64,000 nucleotides of DNA from Diospyros lotus (taxonomy: Eukaryota; Streptophyta; Magnoliopsida; Ericales; Ebenaceae): assembly GCF_014633365.1 (NCBI RefSeq), contig NC_068343.1:33077307-33141306 (forward strand), in the 5' to 3' direction. Every line of letters begins with the position of its first letter. Positions within the stretch are counted from its first letter, which is position 1. The translations under genes were made by a program, and so were the position numbers. The notes beneath the pieces were generated by a model that searched no databases, was not told the origin of the DNA, and saw only the letters and a program-made list of their open reading frames with translations. Shown piece after piece: positions 1 to 12,251 of this stretch.

Positions 1-3000
1 AGGTATGAGGCAAATGGACCCTGGTAGGTACTTGTGTGAGATGGAAATCCCAAGTGAGTCGAGCTGGAATCCAAAGGGATTCAAGGTTGGGATAAAGGAG
101 TTGGGCTTGCGTAGATGTGCGCGTGGGAGCCATGGGATTAGGAGTCCTAATTATGAAAGGCCCAGTGACCGTTCATGTGAATGATGGATGAGGGGCCAAT
201 TAAAACTCTCATTGACGCTTGGGGTCAGGCGAGACGCCTAAGGTTGGGAGATGAGAGGTGAATAGACCCTCATTATGATGCCTGGGGTCGAGATGACACC
301 TAAGGTTGTGAAACCCTTAATGGGAGACGAGGAGGTCACCCAGTGGAGGGTATGAACGGTGTGTGGGCCGAAGGTAGCTAATCGTAGCGACAGGACATCC
401 GTGGGCTATGAGCGCACAAGAAATGCCAACTTTGGATGCCAAGTGGGCAGGGGAATGGTGAGTAATGTGGAAGCCCGAGAATTTTAGTTGCAAGTCAAGG
501 AAGCCCGATCGAGGAGTGCGGGAAGGCCAGGCCAGGCGTAGTGACTGAATGCATACAGGAGTGTGCAAGGAAAGACGAGAGGTCTCAATTTACCTGGAGG
601 GTAACGGTGGGTACTCAATGGTTAAAGGTGTAGGAGCTTGAGATAGGCTCAGCGTGTTAGTTGTGGACTGAGAAATCATTGATAACCAAGCTTTGGGGAT
701 GAGCTAGGTGGTGAAATGGATCATAATGGGTCTGAATCCATTGCCATGGAAAGTTAGAGCTTTCAAAGGTTGAATGAGAGCCATGATGTATGATCTTGTG
801 GGGTAAGATCATGAGGCCTCAAGATGTGAAGTGGGTTGAGAGTCTCTTAAGTGATAAGAGATGTAGGATCCTGAGGAACGGGACTCATGGTACGAGCTTG
901 AGGTTATCAAGGCAAGGATAACCAAGTGAGATGGCTCGGGTAAGGTGGTAGCGGAACCATCGTAGCTCGGGAGACTTTAAATAGCATTGATGCTATGGGT
1001 GCAAGGCTCGGTGTGACGGATTTGATACTATGGATCGTATGGCAGAGGACTAATTAGTTGGCTCGTGTTGAGGGCAAGTGGCCCATGGGCCTGAGCGATT
1101 TAGTGAATTGCAGGTGACGGTCGGATGTCGAAGATCCGGAGCAGCACCTTAGGAAATTTGGTGAGGAGAGACCGAGAATCTCCTGTAAAGGATACGACTT
1201 ATAAAGTAGTCCTAAGGAGGAATCGCGGAGCGCGTTAGGGAATCCAATAGATTGCTGTCAAGTAGGACGCCTGGTTAGGAAAATGGCTGCAAGCGTGGTG
1301 TAGTAGTCATGCCGTGTTCGATATTAGAGGTGTGACTGGAAAGTTAAAAGTCACACTACGGGGTGCGAATAGATCAGAGTGGGACCTGAGCCATGCTGTA
1401 GGAAACTGTTGTTGGGCCAGTGTAAGAGACAACACAGTAAAAGTGATTGGGTGTTGACTCTCTGAAGCACGGGGCAACACGATGGGGAGCTAGTGTTGGG
1501 CCAGTGTATGGGAGTGACACGATGATGGTGACAAGGTGTTGGTGCGCCTAAAGCACAGGGCAACACAGTGACTATGCAGATGGTCAGGGACTGAAGATCG
1601 GTGAGATGTTTGAGAAAGAAACCCGGGGAAAAGAAAACGGGTCTAGTGTGGGAATAATGCTATGGTTGACGCCTACCAGTGACAGGTCTAATGTTATGGA
1701 CCACTGGATGCAGACGGTTAGTCCACAAGAGGGACTGCAGCCCTCCACGTGGAGTAACCTGTCTGTGGTGGAGACGATTAGACACCGAAGACCTGGGGTA
1801 TGCTGTAGGTTATGCCTGAGCCAGACCTAAAATTCCGTAAGGGTTGAAGTATGGTGGTAGTGTTGTGGGTGTCAAGGCAGCAAGAAGGTTTGTAAATCAA
1901 GGGAGTGATATCTTGTGGTGTGATAACAAGAGGTGTGGCGATGCTCCTTGCAAAGGGATGCTAATATAGTTGTAGTTAAAATTGATCGTAGTGATCTGGT
2001 AAATTGGGATGATGTACCCAGTGTGATCTTGCAGTAATGTATGAAGATGGGATCGATTGGTAGAGTTGGTGAATGGCTCGAGAATGATACGTAAGTGCCG
2101 TGGAAGGCGAGACTTACGAAATGAAAGCCAACCATCAGATAGGGAAATTGAAGCGTGTGGAGGTTTCAAATAAAGCAATCTCTAATCTAGTGATGTGAGT
2201 TGTGGTAGGCTGAACGTGTGGCTAAGGCACGGTTTGAAATCTGTGAAGGTGTGCAATTGCACAATCTGGTGTTAGTCTTGGTTGTGTCGATGCGAAATGA
2301 GGAAGTGTCCTCATGTGGCACTTGAAGGGTTTCCAGTTGATGACACACGAGAAATCGCCAGGTGGTAGCACCGGATGGCAATAATGGAGCGTGATGCTCG
2401 AGGGCGGTGAGGTAAAGCCTTGTTGGTACCGTGCATGCCTTTAGTATAAAGGTTCAGCGGGCCCTGGTGGTTAGACCAAGCGAGAAAGAGATCTGAGGTG
2501 ACAAAAGATGGTTGGTCAGGGCAGAATTGTGCTGCTTAAAGGAATGTTGCTCCGTAATGAGGACTATAGGTGGTAGTGTTAAAATGTGACCTGGGTAGAA
2601 CTTGAGATGTTCTCCCAAGAAAAGTTGCACATAAGGCAATAGTGTGGGAGGAACTTCTTAAGGCGCTACAACTTCATCAGGAAAGATCACCCGGGGAAAA
2701 GCCAGCGTAATGGCAAGTGCCTGAGTAAGAAGGTGAGTCCTACGGTATTGAGTGGAAGTGTGAATTCCACAAGAATGGCAAGGGTGATTTCCAATGGGTG
2801 GAGCTTAAATCGAAGCGATTGTCAATGATTGCAAGAGTAGTGCCCGGAGTCGGGTTGTGTTGGTTATGAGCCGGGCGATCCGGCTAGAGCTAAGCGAGTT
2901 GGTTAGATGGAAGATGATGGCAAATTTAAAATATTGCCAATGGGTAAAGAGAGCTCGAAGGAAGAGCTTATGGGACGAGATTGGTTTCCAGTAATGGTGT

Positions 3001-4576
3001 TCAGGTGATGAAATCACCTAATGGCTGTGAGTGATGCAGCTAAAGGGATGCCTTAGTGTGTGGGCAATCGATGAGAGTTAACCTCGTGTCTAAGGTTAAC
3101 GGTTGTGAAAGGAAATCAGCTAGTGAAGTTGTTGAGGTATTAGAGCCATGTGGTCGCTCGCCGAGTGGTGTGAGCTGGCTGTAAGAAAGTGATATGAGAA
3201 AGGCGACCTAAGAGTGGAGTCGTACTGGTTGCGATGACCAGTGAGATTCATGGAGCAGCGAGTCTTTTGAGATGACATGGTGGTGTCATCGACGCGGTTA
3301 GGGAAAAGAAGTTGTCAGGAAGGTCAAAAGTAACCATCGTGCATGGTAAGACCTTGAAGCCGAGTGCGAATGGCCATGAAGGCTGGCATCGGTGAATTTT
3401 GAAATGCAACGATCATGGGGGAGAAAATTCGTTGTTGTCATGGTGATGTCCTTGCCAAGGAGGACAAGAGGAACCATTATGCATGGTTTAAATCAAGTGT
3501 CTATTACGGGTTGAGAATGAACCTGATGTATGATGGCTGGAAGTTCGTGCCTCAAGAGTAAGAGGCTTTGTAGAGAAATGGGGTGAAAAATTGAAGAGGG
3601 GGTTGCTCAGTGAAGAGTCCCTGGTATGGGTATGAGACCCTACTAGCATGTGATATCGGCTAGTAAGTATCATTGTGTGCTTAATGCGAAGAACTCTTGG
3701 TTGGGAGAAGGTTGTGGCCCGAGCATGTTTAGGCTCGAGGTGAGATTGAAATGGTGCATACGTCGCCAAGCTCGATGTGAACTCGGGCAGCACACAGGGT
3801 TGAAATGTGCGATAGCCTAGCACGGTGTTAGGAAAGTCGATTTAGCGTAATCGTACCAATAAGTGAGGGTCGGCTAGTTAAGGTAGAAGACCATGTATGA
3901 AATGGTCGAAGTTGGCCAAGCGGGCCAAATGGGTGCTTCTTAGGTAGTGCTAGCATGGTAAGTTGATCGGTAATGAGAGATTACCATGAGGATCAACTCA
4001 AGCTATGCAGGCGTGTGAATAATGGCGGTATGCCATGGTGGAATGGGTGTCCGAGTATCTAATGGGCACTAGAATGTGACATTGCGGTGAATGATCAGTG
4101 CTAAGACGTTGCTGGTTGGACCAGCGTAAAATCGTGGTCATGCGTGTTTGGCAGTGAGAAACGTTGCCGTGTGTGATCGGCGTAAAATCGTGATAGACTG
4201 ATCAATGATGCAATGTTAGCGTATGTGGTTTTGACTGATGGGAAAAATGGAAGTAGACTGCAAAGTGATGCTCGAGGTAGCAAAAATCCATCCAGAAATG
4301 GATAGCGTTGCGGTAAGCGTGATCAGCAACCAGTTGTGCAATTTGGCAAGAGGCCAAAGCGGTGTTCAGTTGTTGAATGTCCTCGAGAGTTGGAAGAACG
4401 AAAGCCTAAAGTGAAGCCTTGAGATAGGTGTAACCCGAGGTAAATGTGAAGAATGGATAGGCTATGGGATTTTCGAGCAGGAGAATTTGGCAAGTAACCC
4501 GAGAATGTGATTGTCTTGGGTAAGAGATGATGGTAAAACGAATTTCGAGGACGAAATTCTTTTAAGGGGGGAGGAA
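1..4576 (+). mobile_element. Internal region of a Ty3/gypsy-type element, no recognisable coding domain
   Basis: This stretch ends in a 3'-terminal signature of plant chromovirus-like gypsy elements: GAGGACGAAATTC at about 4547-4559, then a purine run and an LTR start. No reading frame reaches 140 codons on either strand, and I recognise no gag, protease, reverse transcriptase or integrase motif. It is either a decayed Tekay/Del-like internal region or a large retrotransposon derivative (LARD) that never had pol. A direct repeat containing TTGGGCCAGTGTA occurs at about 1409-1485 and 1495-1570. The 5' LTR would lie left of the window. Orientation is from the polypurine tract and LTR. The gypsy assignment is fairly secure, the clade is inference. 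Confidence 0.65.
4562..4576 (+). other. Polypurine tract of the first gypsy element
   Basis: The tract TTAAGGGGGGAGGAA lies directly before the LTR start TGTAACAGCC. Plus-strand priming tracts sit at this position in LTR retrotransposons, so it fixes the orientation and the left LTR boundary. Confidence 0.8.
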
Positions 4577-7148
4577 TGTAACAGCCGGTGTTACAGGTGT
4601 TAAAAGAATGAGAAAAAAAATGAGAAAATTTCAAAAATGCCCTTGAGAAGGTGTCGGATCCTTGAGATTGAAGGTGCCCTATGAGAGGGGCATTTTGGTA
4701 ATTTGGATAGTGAAGTCCAATAAAGGGCATTTTGGTAATTTGGGTAGTAAGACCCGATAAAAGGTTGGGTATAGACCTTGGGTATTGCCTAGTGCTGGAG
4801 CCTGAAGGGTGGTCAGGTGTTGTGAGGCTAGCATGATGGAAGCAGCGCTGGTATGGACAGAAATCCCAGCTAGGTGCCGGGGTGAATCTGACCTTGAAGT
4901 GAAAGGCTAGAAATTAATTTTGGTAAATAAATTAAGCAAGGGAGTCTTAATGGTGATTTTGACAAGGTTTTGGTCATGGGAGTCATGCATGTATATATGT
5001 GCATGCATAAAGGGTTGTGCACAAGTGTATCTATGGGCATGAGTATTGTGTAGATATTTTGAGAATATATGAGTGATTAAAGGAATTTTTAAAGGAAAAA
5101 GGTTATTAGTCACTCAAGCATTTAATGAGGCAATGATGGTGGCTTTTCTTTAATTCCAAAAGAAAATATTTTTGTCTCTCACCATTAATGAAGGCCTTTA
5201 TGATGTTGGAAGAGAAAAGAAAATTAATTGGAAAAGAAAAAAAAAATTGTGTCTTGAGATGGAAGACATGATCCAATGGTCAAGATTAAGGATTGGAGGC
5301 CAAGTAGGTGTCTAGTGATGACACTTGGCATAGTCTTGGGAAGAAAGATCATGTATGTATGTGTATGTGCATGGGTGGAGCCATACATGATCATATATAT
5401 ATGGATGTTGGGAGAAGATAAAGTGAATTAAGATAATTCAAAAAGGAAAGTAAAGTGGTCTTTCAAGCATTTATTAAGGGCAATTATTATGTTGCCTAAA
5501 AGAAAAATGCAAAAAGAAAAAAAAATGGTCAAGCATTTATGAGTGAAAATGAGGGATTAAATTAAAGAGAAATTATGTGATTTTAGTCACTCAAGCCATT
5601 AAAGAGTGTGATGATGGTGTTGGGAGGCTTGACTTTCAAGATACATATGCATACATATATATGTAGTGAGTTATGTAAATGGAAGAATAAGGATTTTAAT
5701 GAGAGGTGGGGATTAATTCTCCCATTTCAAGAGAGATCCAAAGGTTCATATTAAACCTTGGAGTTGGGAGAAAGGTGTAAGAAATATATATATGAGAGAG
5801 GTATAGGGATGGGAGAGTTCTCCCATTCAAGTGAAAGAAGAAGAGAGAAAGAAGAAGAAAAAGGAGAAGAAGAAATCCAAGAAGCCTAGAGGTAAAGGTT
5901 ATATAATCTTCTTGTATTTCTCATTTTAAAGGATCTCTTTATGATCCTAGGCTTGTTTTTCATGAAGGAATTTGAGGAAATTAAGGGAAGTGATTTTTGG
6001 AGGCTTGAAGTTGTTGGAAACTTGAAGATCCATGGAGTATGAGGTAAGGGGAAAGCCCCAAGTGGATGGGGGCTAGCAAGACTTTTGTATGCATTTTAAC
6101 ATTTTTGTGCTTGCTTTGCATATGCTTGTGTGTATGAGACTCATGGCCATGAAATTGTGTGTTGGGGTGGGAATGTTGAAGCCTTTAACCTTGAGGGTTG
6201 AGGTATTGGAACCCTAGGCACTTGCATATGGCATTGGCATCTATATTGTTAATTTCCATACTTTATGTCATTGCACCCTTATTGAGCTCTTGGAGCTCAT
6301 GAGGTTTGTTTGACCTCTTGTAGGTATTGAAGCATGCTATGGAAGGGTTTGGCAAGAGAAAGAGGCTTGAGCATGAAGAAATTTGAATACTTTTTTTCAA
6401 ATGGTGTAATTTTTGCTTAACTTGTATATGCCTTGTGTAAGGGTTTATTTAAGCCCAAAGGGTACATTTTGATGTGTATGTATGGAAAGGAAAATCTGGA
6501 GAATTTGGGCATTTTTGGGGTGTTGGAAAGTTGGAATTTCAAAAAAAAAAAGGGTTGCTGGAAAAAAAATTTGGAGCAGCAGGTCGGGCAGGCGCGCGCA
6601 TGGGTGCGTGCGCGCGCCAGCTGCGCGCAGCCACTGCTAGGGCCAACCCGCGCAGCCGCGGGCTGCGGCCGCCCCAGGCAGCGCACGGCAGGGCCCAGAG
6701 AGGGCCCAGCCGGCCGTGGGGCCCACGCGCGGAGGAAAAAAAATTTAAAAATTTGGGGAATAAAAGGGGAAATAATAGGGCCCAATGTTGGGAGATTTTG
6801 GGCTATAGAAAAAATTTATAAAATCCCCGAAGGAGTCCCCGAGCGATGAAATCTTGGAAAAATTGGAGGATTTTTCTGAGTATGAGTTTTCCCCTTAGTC
6901 TAGCCCGGTGTTAAGAAGCATCTTGAAGCCCTTGGGTGGTGTAGCGGGTTATTTCTTCGTCCATAAGAAACTCGCGAGGTCCTAGGGTGTTTATGGATCC
7001 TGGGTAAGCGAAGGGCCAGACGAAGCCTAGTTCCCACCTAGGACGTTTCTTCTTGAAACATAGTCCGCTCTTCATCTCAGACCGGGCAGGTGAACAGTTC
7101 GGGTAATTGTTCACGAGTAACACCCGTAAGTGGGAGCGGAGCGTTACA
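4577..7148 (+). repeat. 3' LTR of the first gypsy element
   Basis: The LTR starts TGTAACAGCC after the polypurine tract and is taken to end GAGCGTTACA at 7148, giving TG...CA ends and about 2.57 kb. The right boundary is supported because sequence from 7149 on aligns with family X copies near 58.8 and 61.6 kb. The element therefore inserted into an X LTR, and 7149-7153 (CTTTG) would be one target-site copy. A TATA-like stretch (about 5784-5793) precedes a purine-rich leader. A GTAAAG donor-like site lies at 5892. A very GC-rich island occupies about 6575-6735. Confidence 0.75.
6575..6735. other. GC-rich island inside the first LTR
   Basis: This segment is dominated by CGCGC, GCGCAGCC and GGCCC motifs, while flanking DNA is AT-rich with A and T runs. 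It opens long frames on both strands (6433-6849 plus, 6417-6785 minus) because stops are rare in GC-rich DNA. I do not consider those frames genes. The Tat-2 LTR carries a comparable island near 48.35-48.95 kb. Confidence 0.6.
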
Positions 7149-7308
7149 CTTTGGTTGGGACATTTGTGGGTTAAAAAGATAGTGGTGGTCATTTTGGGGT
7201 GTTTTGGGTCCATCTCGTGCGTTTTGTGTGCATCAAGTCAACTAATTTTGGGGTTAATCGACTCAGCAGAAACATGTTTTCTCATATTTTAGTGCCAACC
7301 CTCAGCCC

Positions 7309-7388
7309 AGTCGACTAAGCATTAGTCGACTAAAAATTTCCTTAGTCGACTAAACTTTAGTTGACTACTCCTTCCATTAGTCGACTAA
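7309..7388. repeat. Cluster of TTAGTCGACTAA palindromes
   Basis: At least four copies of the palindromic core TAGTCGACTA, plus one TAGTTGACTA variant, occur within 80 bp at irregular spacing. A shorter version of the cluster is in the homologous X unit at about 61354-61440. Function is unknown. Confidence 0.75.
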
Positions 7389-8529
7389 TCCCTTTCTTTC
7401 AGCACTATGCATGTTGCACTCTTTTGACCATAACTTTTTATCCTAATATCAAAATTAGGATCCATTTTTTTTTTCGACCATAACTCGATAAGATTCGATT
7501 TGGTATAGGATTTGAGCCATTTGGGAAATTATTGAACCCTTGGGCTTCCTTTTAATTGTATGTTTGATTTGTAGCTTTCTCATTCTTAAACTTTGTTCAA
7601 TCTTTAATTTTAGAAGCAAATACTTCCACGTTGACCCAATTGCCAATATTATCAAATAATCTCCCTTAATTGATGTGGTGGAACCTATTTAAATGTGAAT
7701 TGTGTAACATGGCCAAGAACCTTAATGGGCAATAACTGCGGGTGTGTGAATGTCACTTATTATAGCATTGTTGTGGTTGTGTTGCATGGAATTGTGATAC
7801 TATATTGCTTGGCATTATGATGGTGGGTCATGGGTTGCATTCATTGGGGGGTCTTGCTTTGTATGTGTTGGGAGTGTGAGCATTCACATGACACAGTTGG
7901 CCTGTGGGTGCTGGCTTGTGTATGTTAGGTAAGCATATGCATTAGAGCATTCGTGTGTGTAAATTCCTACATGGGTGTAGCATGGCCTAATGCTTGGTTT
8001 ACGGGAGCCTTGACATCACATTAATGTTGCAAGAGCCATTACATTCTTTATATGTTGCATTGCATGGTTCCTTTGCGCTCACTGGTTTTATCCCCAAGAT
8101 GTACATCTATTTTAGAAATGGGAGGATCGTTCCGATGGAGCGTTGGCTTATGAGTTTTACTATCCTGGGTGTCAGTAGTGCCACCCCGATGAAGGTTAGC
8201 TTGTGATTATGATTGTGACGAAGCTTGGCTTGTGATTGTGATGTGTAAGACCGCAGCAGCTTGTGATCTTTCATGTGGTGGTATTCATAACTCCGTTCGA
8301 TAGCTTGTTATGGCTGCTAGCGGGTTTGTATACTCGTTCTTGGGTATCAGTGTCTGCATTTTATGTGGGCCCTAAGAACCCTATGTGTGCATATATGCAT
8401 TTATGTTATGGATAGGTATCGAGTTATATAACCACATGGCATGGATTGGCTGTTGTTTATGTATATGAGACTGGCGTGTTTTCCATATACGACATGATAT
8501 GCATGATGTTCAAAAAAGTCTGGTTATAT

Positions 8530-8534
8530 CCTCT
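8530..8534. other. Target-site duplication of Tat-1, left copy
   Basis: CCTCT lies immediately before the LTR start TGATGATGCGG. The same five bases follow the right LTR at 22715-22719. Confidence 0.9.
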
Positions 8535-9012
8535 TGATGATGCGGTGGCCGGTCACCTTCTTCTGCCTCAGACAGAGTACCTGTAATGGAGGCGAGGACT
8601 TGCTCCCCGGTTTTACTCTGACGCTTGAGTCAGATTACCAAATCAAAAACAAGTTTAAGATATGCAATTCAAAACTTTTAAAGAAAGAAAGAGTTTGATC
8701 CCCTACCCCCTTCTGGCCTTCCCCCTCTTATCATCTTGCTGAGGTGAGGATTTTTTTCAAATCACTAAGATCTTTATCTCGTTCTTCCCAGAATCCTACT
8801 GATATGAATTTCATAATCGCAACCGCCTTCGAGGAGTTCAAGGTAGTAACAGACTAGTTGGTGTGGTGATACGCATTTGCCACGTGTCCCCTCTAGAACC
8901 GAGCAGAATGACGTCAGTGAAGTATCTCTTTGGCGGATGTGGCATTGCTGCCAATGGCTATATTTCTGGGGCATTGGAGTAATTATGAACTCGAGGGTAT
9001 TTTCCTTTATCA
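8535..9012 (-). repeat. Tat-1 3' LTR
   Basis: The plus-strand sequence begins TGATGATGCGGTGGCC and ends CCTTTATCA. It matches 22172-22714 over its whole length, except for a deletion of about 65 bp after the word GAGGAGTTC. As pol is on the minus strand, this left copy is the 3' LTR. Confidence 0.93.
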
Positions 9013-9042
9013 CTTGCACCCCCACTCCTCAAGCCCCTTAGC
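9013..9042 (-). other. Tat-1 polypurine tract
   Basis: On the minus strand the bases before the 3' LTR include GAGGAGTGGGGGTGC, a near-pure purine run in the position expected for plus-strand priming. Confidence 0.7.
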
Positions 9043-9296
9043 TTAAATGGCTCTAGGAGTGTTGAAATCTCCGAAGGTTCACGCTACCTTTTATCCCGAG
9101 GGTCGATATTCGCTGAGCCCGAAAAGCTAACATACCTTCTTTTCCTGCAAGTGTTTGGAGGATGCAACTATCGATTTGCTCTTATGACAATATCCCTTCC
9201 CAAGGCGCTGCCCAAACCTTTTCATCTCTCGAGCCACGCGAGTTTCAGGTAGTTAATGCTCATCATTATATGCCCTTTAATTTTCCACACCCTCAG

Positions 9297-9306
9297 TTTA
9301 AATAAG
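9297..9306 (+). promoter_or_regulatory. TATA-like box ahead of the Tat-1 antisense ORF
   Basis: TTTAAATAAG is followed by about 50 bp rich in C and T (TCTTATTCTTCTATC and similar) up to the first possible ATG near 9425. The layout looks like a plant core promoter with a pyrimidine-rich leader, pointing into the antisense ORF. It is outside the LTR. This is inference from composition and position only. Confidence 0.35.
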
Positions 9307-9423
9307 TGTCTCTTATTCTTCTATCTACTTCTTCTTCTTACTCTTTTTCCGCTTCAGTCTATTGTTGTGCCATCGAGCATTCTCTTTCTCTCTGCCTTTT
9401 CTCATCTTCTCCTTGACTTTCTG

Positions 9424-11708
9424 TGATGGCGATTACTGGCTCTGGAAGGCTTAACTCGGCCGGTTGGAGCTCGTTAAGTGGGAAAACCACCTTGCCGCTT
9501 CCATTCCCTGCCAAAAGATGAGCGAAATGGAGTGCCAACAGTTCCGGGAGAAGTACGCGATTACTAACGAGTGGGAGGTTGAGTTCAACACCAATCTCTA
9601 AGCATGCCATTCCGTCGTCGGCCGTCTCTATATCTATAAGTGCGCCTTTGACCGAGGTTTTCGGCTGCCCCCTCGCAGTAGGGTCATGTCGCTTCTCCAA
9701 CATCTTACCATCGTCCCAGGCCAATTGTCTCCCTTCGGAAGGAGGTATCTAATGGGCCTCATCGTTATCTGCGATTTTGGTAAGATAGAGCCTTTAGGGG
9801 ATCTTTTTGACTATTTTTTTACCACTAACTGCTATCTGGGGGGTTGGATTTCTATCTCACCCAAAATCGTGAAGAAAGCTTCCTCATCGCATCCAAGGAG
9901 CGCCCTGAACTTGAAATCAAGGCCACGACACTTATGTAATCTAGAGGGTCAAAAGACTCAGACAACTGGAAGGAGCGCTTCGTCTTCAACCGTCCTAGAC
10001 CATCCAATTCCTCGCAAGAGATTTGGTCCGCATGTAATGGGTGGACTCTGTACACCAAACACAAACACCCGAACGTCGACGGTATCAAAGAAGCCGCCGG
10101 CAGGATCATAGGTATTAGCTGGACCTGGAAAGAGGGATGGCTTTCCAACCCGACACTTACTAAAGCGGGCCTAGATGGCGAGACTTGTAAGTACTAGCCC
10201 TTCACTTTCTCCCTCTTTTTCTCATTCCTATCGAGTATTGATCTTCATTGTCTTTCATTCACAATTGAAAATCTTTGGGACATAACTTATTCTCCTATCT
10301 CCGAGGGGATGGTCTTGGACTTCCCCGATAGCAAGGGTCCTTCGGCCCCTGCCAAAACCAAGAAAATGCTTGAAAAGGCCTCAAAACCTTCTCAAATCAA
10401 AGGGCTTCCAGCATCGCCCGAGAAAACTCCCAAGAATACCAAGAGTAAGGGACATTCGACCTCTTCCCGGTCAAAGAGAATGGCGGAGGGGGACCTTCAG
10501 ACATTCTAAGAGGCTTCTAAGGACAGCATCGAGGCGTGCTCAAAAAGCCCTTCCGCGGGGTCTCGGGCCCCTAAGAACAAGGATTCCCAACCCGCGCAAC
10601 AACTGGCTGCAACAGTGCCCGCCCCCTATGCTAGACCCTTTCGAAGGCGATACTGAGACTATCGCCCAGGCACTTGAGGCGGCTTGAGTGGAAGCTCAGG
10701 AAGACTGGCTTTCTGCAGGTATGGAGTCCTTTACAATGCCTCCCAACATTCCTATCCCTTCTGTCTTTTAAGAGGATATTAACATCTCTGGCACCAAAGG
10801 GGCTCCCAGGAATGACAGGGGAAGCTTCTCTGGAAGAGGTTTCCATGCTATCCACGAAGGAGATATTGGCTTGTCAAACGAAGCGTCGAAGGGTAGAAAA
10901 TCCCCATCTCCATCTACAACCCCCGCAACCTTGGTTTCCGAAGTAACCGAGGCCTTTGCCAAGGCCTTGGCCATTTTTAGCCTATCGTCGGTCGCGGGCA
11001 AACTAGATTGCTGCGCCGAGATTCTAAGGGTATTCCTTTACCCCTTGTCTTTTCCCTTAGGTTCTTTTCATACAAGTAAGCCTTGACTCTTACTTGTAAG
11101 CCTTGACTCTTACTTTGTTACTATTTTCCAGAACCTCTTGGGCTTCCAAGACTCAATCGCCCGACGAGAATCCGAGTTCCAAGCCCGGATTGCCTCCTTG
11201 GAGTCCGAGGTTGAGAGGCTTCGAGGGCTTAAGTCCCTCTCTTCCAAATTGTTGAACCTCGAGCACAGTGTACATATTCTCACCAAGTCCGTCGAACTGG
11301 CGCAAGAAGAAGCTAAACTCGTCGATGAAGTTGAAGCTCAGGCTTGGGAAGGAACTAGATGCCACGAAGGGTGCCAATGACCTACTCCGAGAAAATATAA
11401 AGAAACTTACTTTGAAGCTGAAAGAGGCCAAGAAGGGGCAGGTCAAAGAGATGGAGTCTTATTCTCGGTGCAATGAGGACTTTTGCACAACCCACACCCA
11501 GCTCCAATCTGCCGTCAAGGATGCCCGTGTGGCTTTTCAGAATGGTCGAGAGGATTTCTGAAGCTCTGATGCTTACACTGCGGAATTAGAGGGAGTCCTT
11601 CGAAAAGGATTCAAACACATGAAGAAACTCACGAAGGAGCACTTCCTGAACTTAGATGTGGACTCCATCCCCTTTGACATCTCGACCGCTTTATCTTCCT
11701 TAGAATAG
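9424..11708 (+). pseudogene. Antisense extra ORF (aORF) of Tat-1, broken
   Basis: This plus-strand coding remnant lies downstream of, and opposite to, the minus-strand pol. The longest clean pieces are 9686-10111, 10309-10509, 11138-11380 and 11268-11561, linked by frameshifts and stops, so no intact product is possible. The first part reads LTIVPGQLSPFGRRYLMG at 9692-9745, and further on phrases such as GWTLYTKHKHP appear in another frame. The middle is Pro/Lys/Ser-rich. The last part (11138-11700) is heptad-rich, Glu/Lys/Leu coiled coil (for example ASLESEVERLRGL). It ends at the TAG at 11706. The family is known from Tat elements as extra ORFs, and the N-terminal part resembles the 'putative gypsy type transposon' family often labelled Transposase_28. 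Function is unknown. Confidence 0.7.
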
Positions 11709-11819
11709 ACGCCTTTGTATTTAAACTTGATACTTCAATAAAATTTGTTTGCTTATCCTCGGGAAATTTTCTTTACTTGAATGTTACTTTCCTTAATTAA
11801 TTTCCCTTGCTTTCTATCA

Positions 11820-12120
11820 GATACTAAAAACCCCTTGGGGATCAAATCTGATCCTTTGCTTCTTTAGAGGTTTTAGCTTTGGGAGACTCTAGGGCCAATC
11901 AAGGATCACATCTGATCCCTTCGTGTTTGTTAAGGGTTCAGGCCCCCCGAGGATCACATTTGATCCCTTTATGTTTGTCAGGCGTTCAGGTCCCCCGAGG
12001 ATCACATTTGATCCTCTCTTTTTGTCAATGTCGGGGGTTCGGGCCCCCCGATGATCACATCTAATCCTTTCTTTGTGTCGAGGGTTCGGGTCCCCTAAGG
12101 ATCACATTTGATCCTTTTAA
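11820..12120. repeat. Tandem repeat between Tat-1 pol and the antisense ORF
   Basis: Six diverged units of about 45-68 bp each contain a short palindrome of the form GGATCACATTTGATCC and a GGTTCGGGTCCCCC-like stretch. The palindromes are at about 11833, 11900, 11953, 11998, 12052 and 12098. The 3' untranslated region of Tat and Ogre elements is known to generate such tandem repeats. No coding signal is seen here. Confidence 0.8.
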
Positions 12121-12251
12121 CTTTCTTTTTGGACAGGGGTGGTCCCTTGGGTCTTTCGTGGTGAGGAGCTTTAAGAGAAAAACAAGTTTATTTCAGAAAA
12201 CATAATTAATAAAGAACATTACCGGTAAAATTTCCTCAAATTCTGCACATT

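Larger units (their letters stand above)
7149..8534 (+). repeat. Family X LTR, segment 1 of 3
   Basis: The segment aligns, in opposite orientation, with 60.1-61.6 kb and with parts of 58.2-58.85 and 63.6-64.0 kb. Shared words include GACATTTGTGG, TGGTCATTTTGGGGTGTTT, TTGACCATAACTTTTT and GCATGGCCTAATGCTTG. It is interrupted at 8534 by Tat-1 and resumes at 22715. Several TTAGTCGACTAA palindromes lie at 7309-7388. The 5' half of this LTR would lie left of the window, beyond the first gypsy insertion. No coding region is visible. Confidence 0.8.

Noticed and set aside
1351..4730. Many minus-strand frames of 60-135 codons in the first 4.7 kb
   Set aside because: They run against the orientation set by the polypurine tract and LTR and show no recognisable domain or shared codon pattern.
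6417..6849. Overlapping frames of 115-138 codons on both strands
   Set aside because: Same cause: a GC island inside an LTR. Composition changes abruptly at its edges and no conserved protein motif is seen.
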